NCBI RefSeq assembly: GCF_000315625.1
Contig: NW_005434539.1
Coordinates: 60,394-124,393, forward strand
DNA length: 64,000 bases
Direction of reading: 5' to 3'
From: Guillardia theta CCMP2712
Taxonomy: Eukaryota > Cryptophyceae > Pyrenomonadales > Geminigeraceae
Below are positions 12,645 through 25,380 of the stretch, piece after piece. The translations under genes and the position numbers were made by a program. A model generated the notes under the pieces. That model saw nothing but the letters and a program-made list of their open reading frames with translations. It was not told where the DNA came from and did no database searches. Numbering within the stretch: position 1 is the stretch's first letter; each line of letters begins with the position of its first letter.

Positions 12645-12690
12645 CTTTACTCAAAGTTAACTTAAAAATCAGTACGAGGGTGTGGTGTCC
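12645..12690 (+). repeat. Truncated copy (A) of the dispersed island-edge module
   Basis: Starts like the other module copies (TTTACTCAAAGTTAACTTA, then AAAATCAGTACGAGG) and then diverges after about 45 bp. It sits directly before GC island 2. Fuller copies are at 25381-25550 (minus), 30474-30580, 55750-55915 and 61497-61620. Confidence 0.7.
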
Positions 12691-12694
12691 TCGA

Positions 12695-13395
12695 AGGGGT
12701 GAGGCGGACTTGGTGTTGACTCAGCCGGGTCACCGCCAACCAATCAACTGATATAACTAACTTGAACGGGCCGTTCGGCGGCCAGCCGGCCCCGGCGGCT
12801 GGAATCATGAGGCTGGCACTGAGCGGGCCCGGAGGCTCCGACCGCGGCCCGGCCCGGCCCGGGACCGTACCGCCGGCCGCCGCTGAGTACCGCCGTACCG
12901 TATAGTACCGTCCAGGCCGCCTGCCCGGGGAGGGCCGGGCTCCCGGGAGTACCGTGACGGTCCGATCCGCGGCCCGGCGCGGCCCGCCCGGCCGCCGGAC
13001 TCAGTCCGGCGATCCGAGACCGTACGAGTCTCGGTGGCAGTCGCCCGGGGCTCAGTCGGCTCGTAGTCGCGCGCCGCGCGGCATTGGGCCATTCCGCCGG
13101 AACTTGCCTTAGCTCGGAGAGTCCCAGGCTCAGCCTGCCAGCCTTTTGAACGCGGGGTGATTAGTTACGGTCGCCGGCGGATCTTACGGCGTACGCCCGG
13201 CCGTCCGAGTCCGGCCGCCCGGCGGGTCTCGCCCCGGCCCCGGCCCTCAGCGGCCCCGGCCGGGCCGGGGCCGGGCCGGGCTGACTCTTTCAGACTCCGA
13301 TCCGCAGTCTGAGTCACAGGCCTTGCATCGGCCGGGCGGGCGCCGGGCGGCCGTGGGGGCCCCGGGGGGGCCTGCGCGGCCCGACAGGCTCGAGT
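12695..13395. repeat. GC island 2
   Basis: Second block of palindrome-like GC words (CCGGCCCGG, GGCCGGGCC) with interspersed GACTCAGTC and GTACCG words. It lies in the divergent gap between the myosin start (11182, minus) and the ANK-TPR start (13720, plus). No gene is present. Confidence 0.7.
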
Positions 13396-13625
13396 CAAAA
13401 CTTTGAAAAGGGAGGAGGGAGGGAGAGGAGGGAGGGAGGGAGGGAGGGATCGGATGGGAGTTAGCGAGTGAGCGAGCGAGCGAGCGAGTGAGTGAGTGAT
13501 GGAAGGAGGGAAGGAGGGAGGGAGGGAGGGAGACTCAGAAACGGTTAGCGGGTGAGTGAGTGAGGGAGGAACTTCGGAAGAGAGGGAGGGAGGGAGTTAG
13601 CGAGTGAATGAGTAAGGGAAGGCAG
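13396..13625 (+). repeat. Purine repeats: GGGA and GAGC/GAGT tetranucleotides
   Basis: Runs of GGGA (several tracts) and GAGC/GAGT tetramers with interruptions, immediately before the ANK-TPR gene. This is simple-sequence DNA, and no protein is supported. Confidence 0.75.
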
Positions 13626-13719
13626 CGACCTCTGAGATTAGGGAGAGTATCTTACATTTGTTTGGAGGTAGGCTGAGAAGCCGCGAGAAACGGGTAGTAC
13701 AATCACCGTACATTCAAGG

Positions 13720-14988
13720 ATGAAGAGCCCTCGGAATACAGGAGCTGCAGGAGCTGCCGCAGGAGCTGCAGGAGCTGCAGGAGCAACCGGCTCCAAGGTT
13801 CGTCTGCAGATCGTTTTAGAGCAGAGTTTGACAGCTTCCGAGCTAACAGCATGTTGTGCAGAAGGAATTGCCAGAAGTCAAGCACAAGGCGATGCAAGAG
13901 GTGTACAGGTCAAAGATGAAGGAGTCGAGATGCATGAGTTGCGGGATGGACATGGATAAGTTGTTCTTGCATGAGACAGGTTTGAGCAAGCTTCAGGACC
14001 TTCATTCTATATGTTCTTCTCACAGGTGTGCTCGATTGTACAGACGGAAGCTGGTTGTGCGGTCCTTGCAGCCTGAAAAGAACCAACGAAGATACTGGGC
14101 AGTGGAAACTGTACGCTCACTTGGTGGGTGCTGTTATGCCAAAGTGCAGTGCCAGTCATGCCGTTCCTCCGCAGAGTTTTCCCATACATGCAGCATGCGC
14201 AGCGGGGAACTTGAACGCGGTCACTGAGTTGTAAGGATGCGAGCTGCGAGGTTCTGTCTGACATGGTGGTGAAAGATGGGAGGGAGTGAAAGGGAGTCAT
14301 TTCTTGTTCGAAGTCAGGAAATTCGCTCGCGACATCAACCTACCAGCTAAGGTGACGCATAGAGGCTGAGGATGGGAGATCTGACTTGTAATCATGTAGT
14401 TGGAGGAAGTTGAAGACGGGTGGCCGCCTCTTGCCTTTGCAGTGATGTCACCAGAGGTAACATTGCATGTATACAGGTGCTGAGTTTGATGGGTTGATCA
14501 GCATGTCTGGCCTCCTCCTTACATCATGTCAGACATCAAAAGGGATGGAGCGGGAGGAGAAGAGGAGGAGGATCTGTCGATCAGAAGGAACAAGACAGCA
14601 AACATCCACCTTGTGAGGTGCTAAAAACTGCAATCCTCATCTGCCTGTTGATAACAGTGATGTGGTGTTATGATATGAATGGGACTGTGGTGATGGTGGA
14701 GAAGACAACCATGACGTTCATAGTTGTTGCTGCATTTCTTGCTATGGCGATGTAGGGAAAATGGAATGGTGACGATGTGCCGATGATGCTTGTGGTTGTG
14801 CTGTTTGAAGTGAAGAATGCCTTTCGTAATGGAATCACAAGTTTGTAAAGATTCCTCCTGGAGAAAGGGGCAGACCCTGTCTGGTCAGACAAGTACGGAA
14901 GGAGCCTGTCGGAGTACTGTGAGAATGCAGAAATATGGGAGTTGACGCGATTGGCCAGAAAAGGTGAGAGACAGAGCACACGAGGAAG

Positions 14989-15053
<65 letters not shown>

Positions 15054-15364
15054 AAGGAGGAGGAGGAGGAGGAGGAGGAGGAGGAGAGGTTGTGATGGTG
15101 GTAGTGGAGGAGGAGGCAGCTGTGAATGGTTGACAGGCGAGCTAAGCCTGCGCGATGCAAAGAGAAGATTTGCGGAGAGGGACTTTGTTGCAGCCCGAAA
15201 GCTCCTGGACGAAGTGAAGCCAGACTGGAAGGCTGCAGGCCTGCTGGAGCGGGTGAGATGTGGAAGAGGAAGACGAGGGGATTGGGGAGGAGGAGGGCAC
15301 AGGGACGGAGAGAAGAATTGGAGAGAGGGGGAGATGAAAGAGGAGGAAAGATTGGAGGAGAGAG

Positions 15365-15418
<54 letters not shown>

Positions 15419-17907
15419 GTGATGGTGGTGCTACTGATGTTTCTGTTGAAGTTGGCCACCATCCAACCCATCGAAAGGCAAGTGGATGAAGAGCTGATTC
15501 AGTGGTCAAGGAGGCTCGTGGGACACGCTAACGACCTGCATGTTTGTTCTCAACATGTCTGAAAGTGTGCGGTACAACTCACATGCTCCGCCTGGACTTG
15601 CAGAGAGAATTCTTCAAGGCTCACATGGAAGAAGAGGAGAATCTTACATGTCATCGAACGTGAGGAGATTGTTTGCTATCGGAATTTCTTGTGTTGTGCT
15701 GACATGTTTGCAATATCTTCAAGTGCTCGACGACTGCAGGACATAGTTATGGAGATAGACAAGTCAATCAGCAAACAACCTGAAGATCTCGGGGCGAAAT
15801 ACCTTCTGTCCTTGGTTGCTTTCTTAGTATTTACCTGCTCTCTGGCCGTGATGCCAAGATGCAGTGCACAACTCGGGACGAGAGTTATGGAGAAGCTCTT
15901 GCGGGGACTCTGGAAGTGGATGGAATATTGAAGGCTATCCAATTGTTGGTGGACGAACGGGATCAAGGCGAAGGGATGGTTGAGGGATGTTACAAGGTGC
16001 TGAGAGGAGGAGGATGGGATGCAGTGTAGGAGTGGAGATAGGATGTAGTTGTGATGATTGGGACGAAGAAAGAAACAGTGATAGAAATGCAGACTGTGAA
16101 GATGGAGATGGAGATTGGGATTGGGATGAAGATTGAGACTGTAAGCCATAAAGAAATTATGTTGACGATCGTTTCGTCGATCTTGTGCAGGAGTTTGCAA
16201 GGACACGAGGCATGGAGGTTGAGAACAAGAAGAAAGGAATAAGGATGGAAGACTCTCAACTTTTTGCAGAGTTGCAGGCTATGATTGAGAATGTCTGGTG
16301 AGAGCAAAACCCGATGACCTGCAAAGGTGAATCATTCCCAAACAGGAGATCAGCTCAAGAAGCCATATCAAGGTTGTTGTGACAGGGAACACGCGTCATT
16401 GTTGATACCCTTGCTCGACAGGTTTGTTGCTGCTCAATCTGCGAGCTCCCTTGAATGCCTTGTTCGCTTCTTCCTCCAAGTCATCCAGTTCGAGCAGGTT
16501 GTGGTTTCCATCGCTCTTCTTCTCCTCTCACTTCATCGGTAGGTCTGCATGACGCGCTTCAAGGCAACAGGAGAGGTTGAAGGCAGGCATGAGCAACACT
16601 TCGAAGAAACAGAGTTGTTGCTCTCGTACTATCATGATTGTGTGGCAAAGATATTTAGTGAGAGAGAGTTTCTATCTGAAATCACACCCAAGGCAAGGTA
16701 GGGAGTTCTTGTTCTTGTTCTTGTTCTTGTTCTTGTTCTTGTTCTTGTTCTTGTTCTTGTTCTTGTTCTTGTTCTTGTTCTTGTTCTTGTTCTTGTTCTT
16801 GTTCTTGTTCTTGTTCTTGTTCTTGTTCTTGTTCTTGTTCTTGTTCTTGTTCTTGTTCTTGTTCTTGTTCTTGTTCTTGTTCTTGTTCTTGTTCCCCTGT
16901 CATCTCACTAGCTCAGGTTTCAGCAAAGAGAGCAAGCTTTTGCATACTCCATTCAGATTGCCAGGACTGCAGAGAAGAAACGTCAGAGTCAACTCGCGTT
17001 CGAGCATGCTGGCATGTAAGTTTCGATGGAGGCGAGATGAAGATTGCTCTGACCATACAGGCTCTCTTTTGTGCCATGATGAATGAGTGGGAGCAACTTA
17101 CAAGAGAGTTTGACAGTTTGCTCAACAAGGAGTTTTTCGAGGAGGCAAGGGACAGCGCGTCAAGGGCAGCGGCGATCATGCACGATATCGGAGAGGTTGC
17201 GCAGGTAAAGGAGCAGAGATGACTTTGCGAGATGTCATGTGATGGCAGGAAAGAATCATGAGAGAGTTTATCGATGATATCAACAACAATGAGGATGTAC
17301 TCAAACAGCGGAAAGTCATGATCAAAGTTCAAACAGGTACGAAATGTCTTGTGCTCAGTCAGGTGCTGTTGATCAGAGATTCTGCAGAGATTGCAAGGAT
17401 AGATCATTTCATATCTCAACGGACAGCCTGTGGAGGGCAAGAAGCTGTTGGCATCTGCAACCAACTCCTGGCAACCATGTTTGACGATGCTCGCGCATGG
17501 ACAAGCAAACGTGTTGTGCTGAAGTTGCCGTTCCATGATGTCCATGTGAGGTGAGAGGGAAAAGAACGCGAGGAGAGGAGGGAAGCGAAGGGGAGGGGAC
17601 GAGAGAAGAGAAGAGGAGCAGAGTCGACAAGAGTAGGAACGGGAGGAGAGGAGAGGAGAGGAGAGGAGAGGAGAGGAGAGGAGAGGAGAGGAGAGGAGAG
17701 GAGAGGAGAGATGGGAGGAGGAAATGGGGCAATGAGAAAGGATCATGCCTCCAATCTATCAGGAGCGCCAAGGGCTTGTTGAGGTCCGGGAAGTTGATGT
17801 GATCGCAAGGTTGGGGGTCGCGCACTTTCTCTGTTATGAGTGGAGCAATGCTTGCAAGGCTGCCACGGATGCGATCAACTTGGACCCATCATCTCAACGG
17901 GTGAAAC

Positions 17908-18005
<98 letters not shown>

Positions 18006-18362
18006 CGATGACGATGATGATGATGGAGTTAAAGTTGTTGTTGTTGATGATGATGATGATGATTGTTGGTGATGATGATTGTTGTTGTTGATGATTGTTG
18101 TTGTTGTTGATGATGATGATGGTGGTGATGATGATGATGCCTGCGACGACGACGAGAAAGCAAATGTTGATGATTCAAAATGTCAGGCAAGAAGTCTGCA
18201 ACTCGTTTCTCTCATTGCGATGAAAGGTGGGATGTCTCATCGTTTGCATGACTTGATGTCAGTCTGAAGCTCTCAACAGATCTACGGCGAGCTTCACATC
18301 TCTGTGACATATCAAAGCAATCATCCAACGCAAGAAACACTCAGGTTGGACTTGTCTCATAG
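13720..18362 (+). CDS. Zinc-finger, ankyrin and TPR multi-repeat protein
   Basis: Twenty-one exons close in phase: 13720-13797, 13862-13979, 14026-14230, 14443-14456, 14533-14617, 14851-14963, 15137-15252, 15452-15541, 15604-15659, 15724-15826, 15865-15996, 16191-16297, 16422-16497, 16543-16697, 16917-17015, 17105-17204, 17249-17336, 17379-17545, 17763-17900, 18187-18226, 18280-18362 (720 residues). After an Ala/Gly start comes a Cys cluster (CMSCG, then LDC, then LCGPC), likely a zinc-binding finger. Ankyrin-like segments follow (FPIHAACAAGNLNAVTE; FLLEKGADPVWSDKYGRSL), then long helical repeats and a clear TPR-like unit (YEWSNACKAATDAINLDPSS). It is a probable protein-interaction scaffold, and its partner is unknown. 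The 14-nt exon 4 is the weakest junction. The gene is convergent with the TPR gene at 18552. Confidence 0.75.
14994..15085 (+). repeat. GAT then GAG trinucleotide repeats in an ANK-TPR intron
   Basis: About 18 GAT units followed by a run of GAG units inside the intron between exons at 14963 and 15137. A second run of GACGAG-type repeats is in the next intron near 15367-15416. Confidence 0.9.
16704..16893 (+). repeat. TTCTTG hexanucleotide array inside an intron
   Basis: About 31 uninterrupted copies of TTCTTG between the exons ending at 16697 and starting at 16917. The array fills most of the intron and ends just before the CTCACTAGCTCAG acceptor region. It gives long Leu-Phe or Glu-Gln pseudo-ORFs that are not genes. 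Confidence 0.97.
17640..17711 (+). repeat. GAGAG pentanucleotide-type array in an ANK-TPR intron
   Basis: Repeated GGAGAGGAGA units in the intron between the exons ending at 17545 and starting at 17763. Confidence 0.85.
17908..18005 (+). repeat. GAT trinucleotide array in an ANK-TPR intron
   Basis: About 32 GAT units directly after the donor at 17901, followed by degenerate GAT/GTT repeats to about 18160, all inside the intron that ends at 18186. Confidence 0.95.
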
Positions 18363-18551
18363 CATACGACTTCTCTGACAAAGTACCAGGTGAATGACAC
18401 TTGTTTGCAAACGGCAATCGGAAGGAAAATGCAAGTCTGTTTGCGCATTCTTGCCAACACGTGAACAGCATGCAACACAACTCTTGGTAAAGATGTCATG
18501 AAATCTTCTGGTTTTCCCCATCTTGCAACCATGAAGGCCGACGCGCATTGT

Positions 18552-20785
18552 TCAACCTGACTGAAAGTGAGCGAGAGATGTTGGTCGGGAAGCAGAAAAC
18601 CTTTCTTCTAACTCGGAGTCTGATATGCTCGGGTTTGCAAATAGTTCGTCTTCCTGCAACGCACATGTCAAGGAGGGCAGAGCGCACAGTACGAGCGAAA
18701 CATTGATCTTCTTCTCGCTGTTGTCTTCATCCGTCGAGTTGTATGAGAATGTCTGATTGCCCAATGGCTCGATGGCAGCTGTGAAGATACAAGAATTAGC
18801 AACATGATTATGATCATGTTATGCTATCACTACCATCACCATCCTCCTCCTCCTCCTCCTCATCCTCCTCATCCTCCTCCTCATCCTCCTCCTCCTCCTC
18901 ATCATCATCATCATCAACAACAACAACAACAATAACAACAACAGCAGCAGCTCCACCACCTTCACCACCACCAACAAGAGTATCTGCTCACCATTTCCCG
19001 TCAAGTCACCCAGCGGAACAAACAGCATGAGCTTATAGAGCGACTTGACACGTTTTGCAACGTGATGATCGCTGTCTTTGTCTTTGGTGCACATGTTCTG
19101 CGCAACTTCTATGAGATATCTTGCTCTGTCCCTTGTCATTTCATCCTGCAGACATTCAACATGTCATCTTCGTCGTCTCAAAGTGCTTGTTGACGACCAT
19201 AAAGAAGAAGTATGCAAACTCGGCCATTATCTCGTAGTCATCAGGGTCCATTTGTTGAGCCTGATGGGAAAACAAAGTAAGAGAGTCTGGAGATGTAGAG
19301 CGAGAGGAGATGTGAGAAAACAGGGTCAGGGTTGACAACAGATTCAGTGAGACGACATGTAACAACAAACATCATCTACAACAAAAAATGATCACTTCCA
19401 ATGTCGGAAAGTATGATGAGAATCATACTCGATCATGAATTGCATCGAAATGAAGATCATGATCGACACAAATCTATCTTCATATCAACTGCTCACATGT
19501 CATTCTAACATTTTTCATGTTAGAACGACATGTGGCCGATCTCCTGCCCCACCCTCACCTGCTCGAAGTACATCTCTGCCCTCCCCCTATCCCTCATAGT
19601 CTTCTGCGCTGGACATGTCAGTCATCTTATTGTCCTCCTGGCAGACACCAACATGAAGCGCAACAGCGAGTCGCATCAGACTGTTAGCCATGGTGCAGTT
19701 GATGTCTAAAGACTGTTCCCGCAAGGTTGTCAGCCCCTCGGACTTCTCACCCTCCCCTTCGCACATGCTCGTAGCACTTGATCGCCTCTTCGTGCTCATC
19801 CTCCATCATCCTCACTTGTCCCAGCTCCAGGAAAGCTTGCGCGTTGCTGGGGTCTAGCTGAAGAGCTTTCCTGTTGTCAAACGCTGGTCAATCCTCTTGC
19901 GGCCCACTCTGACGAGGACGAGGAGGACGAGGACGAGGAGGAGGGCGAGGAGGAGGAGGAGGAGGAGGAGGAGGAGGATAGAGGACGAGGTGGAGGTGGA
20001 GGATGAGGAGGAGGACGACGAGAAAGCAACTCACAAACAGGCTCGAGTAGCGAGGTGAGAGTTGAGGCGATCCTTCCTTTGAAGAGCAGCAAACAGCAGG
20101 ATGGCTTCAATGTTACTCGGGTCCGACCTCATCGTCCTCTTGAGTCTGAGATCAAATGTGAAAACAAGTTTCATCCTCCTCATACTCTTCATCTCGCTCT
20201 TCGTCTCGCTCATTATTTGTTGATCCTCTTGACCTTAATTGTATAGCTAGATAGCTGTAATCTTTCACGCTTTCCTCTAATCTTGAAAGCATTCCTCGTG
20301 TCTCCTCTCAAAACCCTCATTCTAGGTGATTCTTATCACTTTCAACCTCCTGACACATCTTTTTCATCATCTTCAGTTTCTCAATAGATTGCAATCCCCT
20401 TCACATTGCAGTCACCTTCTCGAACGCATCTCATCTTTCGTCATCATTTTGATTTTCTGTTACCAAACCAATCAAACACTTACAAGATTTCCGCTGGTTG
20501 GTACTCTCCCCTCCTGATCGCTCTTCTCGCAAGATTGCAAGTGATCTGAACTTTGTCGAGAGTTGTTACCGGGACAGAAGTCTGCGATGCGAAAGGAAAC
20601 CCCCCCGATTAGAAAACAAACACAAGACACCAGTCTCAACAACCTCATCAACATTGCCCAGGTATCAACAATACAACCACCGCGTTATCTTCCATCATCG
20701 CCATAATCATAATCATGATCGTCATGGTCATCATCATCATCATATTGTCGTCGTGGTCATCATCATCATCATATTGTCGTCGTGG

Positions 20786-20881
<96 letters not shown>

Positions 20882-20888
20882 CCATCAC

Positions 20889-20953
<65 letters not shown>

Positions 20954-21573
20954 GCAGCAGCAGCAGCAGCAGCTGCTGCTGCTGCTGCTATCTACGCCAT
21001 CGTCGCTGAGCGATACAGCAGAAGAATCACCTGATTGGAATCTCCGACATAGTACTTGGCTGCCATCTCCGCAAACATAGCAAGATCATCATCTGCTTGT
21101 GGAGCCCCCAGCAGATCATCAAGACTACATCCTTCTCCTCCCCTCGCTCCTCCTTCCCTTCCAGCACCTCTGCCTCCTCTTCCTCTTCCCTTCGCTCCTC
21201 CTTCCCGTCCAGCACCACTCTCACCACCAACACCAACACCTCCTCCACTCGCTCCTTCTTCCCGTCCAGCACCACTCTCACCACCAACACCAACACCTCC
21301 TCCACTCGCTCCTCCTTCCCGTCCAGCACCACTCTCACCTCCTCCACTCGCTCCTTCTTCCCGTCCAGCACTACTTTCAACACCTTCTCCTTCCAACCCT
21401 CCTGCTGCTCCTTCCCCTTCCTCCTCCAGCTTGTCCCTTCCTCCTCGCATGTGAAGGCTTTCAGCTCGGCCCTCTCCCAGCAGCCTGCCAGCAGCAAATT
21501 CAGCTATGGATCCTTTGGCACCAGATCCCCTAAATCTACAAACTGTAATTCCCTCCCTCGCCCGCTCCCCCAT
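18552..21573 (-). CDS. TPR-repeat protein
   Basis: Nine exons close in phase: 21573-21031, 20581-20484, 20145-20035, 19870-19765, 19712-19653, 19603-19559, 19260-19198, 19145-18992, 18778-18552, giving 468 residues. The first about 170 residues are low-complexity Gly/Glu/Arg repeats (a four-fold repeat around EERVEEV in one frame, GREEGASGGG in the chosen frame), so the true start is uncertain. From residue about 165 it becomes ordered: SLDDLLGAPQADDDLAMFAE, then successive 34-residue-like helical pairs such as KALQLDPSNAQAFLELGQ and EEAIKCYEH typical of TPRs. The last exon carries a Ser/Asp-rich tail. The role is protein binding, and the pathway cannot be read from sequence. It is the second TPR gene, tail to tail with the ANK-TPR gene with 189 bp between stops. 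Confidence 0.75.
20700..20992 (+). repeat. ATC trinucleotide array, then CAG/CTG units, in an intron
   Basis: About 60-70 ATC units with a few CAC interruptions, ending in a short CAG run that turns into GCTGCT. All lie inside the first intron (20582-21030) of the minus-strand TPR gene, where the strand reads GAT. They create poly-His, poly-Ser, poly-Ile and poly-Met pseudo-ORFs. Confidence 0.95.
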
Positions 21574-21640
21574 CCTCCCTCTTCCTCGCTCGCTCCTTGT
21601 CCTCGCTCCGCTTCCCCTCGCTCCATCGCTCCCTCCAATC

Positions 21641-22726
21641 TCACCTGAAGCTTTTCCGTCGAAACTTTGGGTTCGGGGCTCTCGGGTTCTTTCCCGAGTA
21701 GAAGATGCGCAGCAGCTCAATCGCTGCCTCCTCCTCCACTCCCCACTCACACTTGAAGCCTCGCTCCAGACACTTGCCCAACTCCACCATCCCTCCTTCC
21801 TCCCTTGATCCTCCTCCTCCTCCTCCTCCTCCTCCTCCTCCTCCTCCTCCGCTAACTGCACTCTTGGCATTGATTGAGATCACGGAGCCACAGCCTCCGA
21901 AGAAGAGATTTCTGCACCCCATCACGACCCTCTTCACATTCAGCTGCCTGCCAGCAGCCGTCAGCGTGCCATTAGAGCAACAGGAGGAGTAATGGTGTTG
22001 CAAAATGGAGGAGGAAAGACAGATCAAAGAGAAAAGAGGGAAGTGAAACATGTCAAGGCAGGGGAAGGGAGGGCAAGACAGGGAGGGCAGCGAGGGCAGC
22101 GGAGGGAGGAGGAGAAAGCAAACTAACCCGAGGGCAGAAGCACACATGATACAAGGCTCGCAGGTTACAAAAACTTCACAGCCCTCGAGCAGGCGGAAGC
22201 TGTCTTGCGACCTGCTGCCGTCCTCGTTGTGCTCGAAGAAACCCCTCTTCCTGTGATACTCCGAGTTTTGAACGAGAGAGTCGATCGCGATCAGCTCTGC
22301 ATGCCTCGTCCCGTCGTACAGAGTGTTGCCAAGGTTGTGCCCTTGCGCTATGATCTCGTCCTCGAAGACTACCACACACCCGACTGGCACCTGCGGCAGG
22401 GGCGTTACCTCCTCTAGCGCGCTGCTGCGCTGTTAGCCCAAAACGCAGGAGGCGGGAGGGAGGGGGGAGGGAGGATGGTGCGATCCGGAGATAAAAGGGA
22501 AGAAGGAGAGAGAAGAGACCTCTCCGAGCTTGAGAGCTTGCCGCGCTTCCCTCAGTGCGATCTTCATGTAGTGTCGCTCCCGCTGAAGGCCGATGGCGTG
22601 GGAGGTATCGGAGTCCGAGCATGGCAGCCAGGCTGAGAGGACGCGTGAGGGGTAGCAGGGGCCGTGCCATAGCTCACAGAGGAGGAGGACGGCGAGCAGA
22701 TAATACCATAAACCCGGATTCGCCAT
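21641..22726 (-). CDS. ADAT2: ADAT2/Tad2-type tRNA adenosine deaminase with N-terminal signal peptide
   Basis: Three exons: 22726-22520, 22429-22128, 21947-21641, giving 271 residues. The cytidine/tRNA-adenosine deaminase fold is clear. RHAE at 111-114 holds the zinc-binding His and the proton-shuttle Glu, PCIMC at 161-165 holds two zinc Cys, and PVGCVVVF and FGGCGSV are typical of Tad2. The family converts wobble A34 to inosine in tRNA. Unusually, residues 1-30 form a hydrophobic leader (WYYLLAVLLLCELW) before the enzyme begins near residue 50, which suggests import through the ER, for example to the periplastid space or plastid. A run of about 14 Gly near the C-terminus is encoded by a GGA repeat. 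Catalysis is family knowledge, and targeting is inference. Confidence 0.88.
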
Positions 22727-23309
<583 letters not shown>

Positions 23310-24330
23310 ATGGATATCTGGTGTAAGAGCCCGGCCAGGCTCGGGCGGCCGGGCCGGAGCCCGGAGCTCGGAGGACGGCGGGGCGCAGGCACTCAGGCTT
23401 CCGGACTCCGGCGAGCCTCCCGGAGTCCCGGGAGGCCGGGAGGCCCGCCGGAGTCCGGGAGGGCGCAGGCACGGTCCCGGAGCCGCCGGGGGGCTACTCA
23501 CTCTAGCAAGTTGTCAAGTTTCAAGTTTCACGGTACTAATGGCATCATATGAGTCAGGCGGCTTAGTTCTTTCCTTTGGCAAACTTGGCAAGCCTTAGTG
23601 CCGTCACGCCTCAACTGTTGAACTCAGTAGGTTAACGGTCACCGCGGCTTGCCGGGGCCCGCCACTACTGGACGGTCAGTGCCACTACTGAGTCCGTGGC
23701 AGGCTCAGCCGAAGTTTATCGGCCCGCGGCGGCGCCGGCGCGCGCGCCGCCCGCCGCAATACTAATCATGACTAACTCCGGGCCGCCGCGCCAGAAACTT
23801 CCGCTGAACGGTTCAATGGTTCCCGGAGTCCGACGGTTCGGCGCGGCCGGGCGGGCGGCCCGGCGTCACCGGGAAGCCGGGACTCAGTGACTCAGTGCCA
23901 GTCCTGATGATCTCGGCCGCCGCGGCACACGGACTCCCGAGTACTACTTTGCCCTAGGGACTTCCGAAGTTCCCCGCCGCCGGGGCCGGGCCGCCGCCGT
24001 CGGACGGGCCGGGTTGCCGGGGGCCGCCGCGGGCCCCCGGCAAGCCTGTGCGGCCTCAGTCAAAAACGGTGCCGCCGGGCACCGCCCGGGAGTCCGAGAC
24101 CGTACCGTACCGTGCCTCGGAGGCTGTACTATTTTTTCACGGTACGGTCGCCGGGAGCCCGCGGCCTCGGACGGTTGTACGAGTCGGCTGATCTGTATCC
24201 GCCTGTCAGTGTCACCGTTAACAGTCACAGTTGATACAGTCGGCGACTCTTTCGGACTTCCGGTGACTGCTTTTGCCCGTCGGAATACGGTAGTACTAAC
24301 TCGGAACGGTCGGCTTTGAGTCAAAAGCTC
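23310..24330. repeat. GC island 3
   Basis: GC-word block with a short more balanced patch at about 23505-23625 that contains AAGTTTCAAGTTTCACGG. Palindromic CCGG/GGCC words, GGAGTCC and ACTCAGTGACTCAGTG words are repeated. It lies between ADAT2 (minus, start 22726) and the ZIP gene. No gene is supported. Confidence 0.7.
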
Positions 24331-25380
24331 ATGGCTCATACACGATCTCAACACACAACGCTTGGCGGGCAGTACCGTAGCAGCCATCGTGACCTGCTGA
24401 CATTGGATACAGTTCCTCCGGCATAGTATGCCCTATCCACTGGCATCTGCTGCTGCCTCCACCATCCCGTCGGCATAGACTCGTCCTCTTGTTCTGCTGC
24501 TTCAGTCATGAAATGCACAGCTGAGGACGAAAATGTTTTCTCTCGTCACTGCCAATCCAGCACACTGTCACGCTCACAGGCTGGAACCTGCTACGTTCGC
24601 GACATACCAACCTGCCCTTATTCTCCTGCCATCTCATCCTGTGGTTTTGCCCGCCATGGCAGCACCTACTTTCACGTGCTCGCGGCAACAAGGGCGCTTG
24701 GCTCGAAAGCGATCACCGCTCAGGGAAACTTTATTGTTGAGCACCAAGAGTGCTGGTGGGATGACCAGACCAAGATCTTGTGATACACGGAAGGAACGAC
24801 AAACACTCGGTCACAAATCTCAGGGAAGAGTGTCCTTCAAACCGCAAGGCTGCTCACTGAAATTTTGTTCCCACGTTGTCTTGGTGCTGATCTTGATACC
24901 ACGGTCGTGTGTGACAGCCCTGTCACCGTTGCAACATCGATACTGTTGTGAGTTTCCGCAGAAACTAGATTAGACCACATCGGACCTGTAATGATAAATC
25001 GAAGGCAAACCCAATTTCGCAAATTGAAGCATACGATAGGAGAAAGAGGAATAGAGGGCTATGCACTGTGATGCTTGCATCACAGTGGATATAGTTGTAT
25101 AATTAATGAATTCTGAATAGTAGAACCTTTTTGAACCGTCACTGCCACCGAACGCTTGCAAAGCCTGGGAAAGTTTGAAAGTTTTATGAGTCAGTGGGAG
25201 CGACAGCAGATCCACACTGATCTGAGTCTACCGTGAACTAGTCGCTGAGTTTCAAGTTGAGCTCTGCCAGTTTCCGAAGTTCGTGGAGTCCGATCACTGT
25301 CACTGTGCCAGGATTCCCGAAGGCTCGCTCGGATCGGATCGACTGATCACAATACAAAGTGAAGGTATCAGTTAAGTTTG
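24331..25380. other. Intergenic DNA, no gene recognised
   Basis: Ordinary mixed-composition DNA between GC islands 3 and 4. The short frames on both strands have no family-like motif, and I see no tRNA-like cloverleaf. Confidence 0.4.

Noticed and set aside
14231-14456. Suspected frameshift in the ankyrin region (LEEVEDGWPPLAFAVMSPE in the wrong phase)
   Set aside because: A 14-nt exon at 14443-14456 behind a strong polypyrimidine acceptor restores phase without any indel. The alternative needs two non-canonical joins.
16577-17086. Leu-Phe repeat frame of 169 codons
   Set aside because: It is the intronic TTCTTG array joined to an out-of-frame reading of the next exon.
17016-17104. Out-of-phase exon beginning ALFCAMMNEWEQ
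   Set aside because: A later acceptor at 17104 (CTTACAAG) closes the phase exactly, so the earlier stretch is intron.
20498-21080. Poly-Ser, poly-His, poly-Ile and poly-Met frames
   Set aside because: All are readings of one ATC/GAT array inside the first intron of the minus-strand TPR gene.
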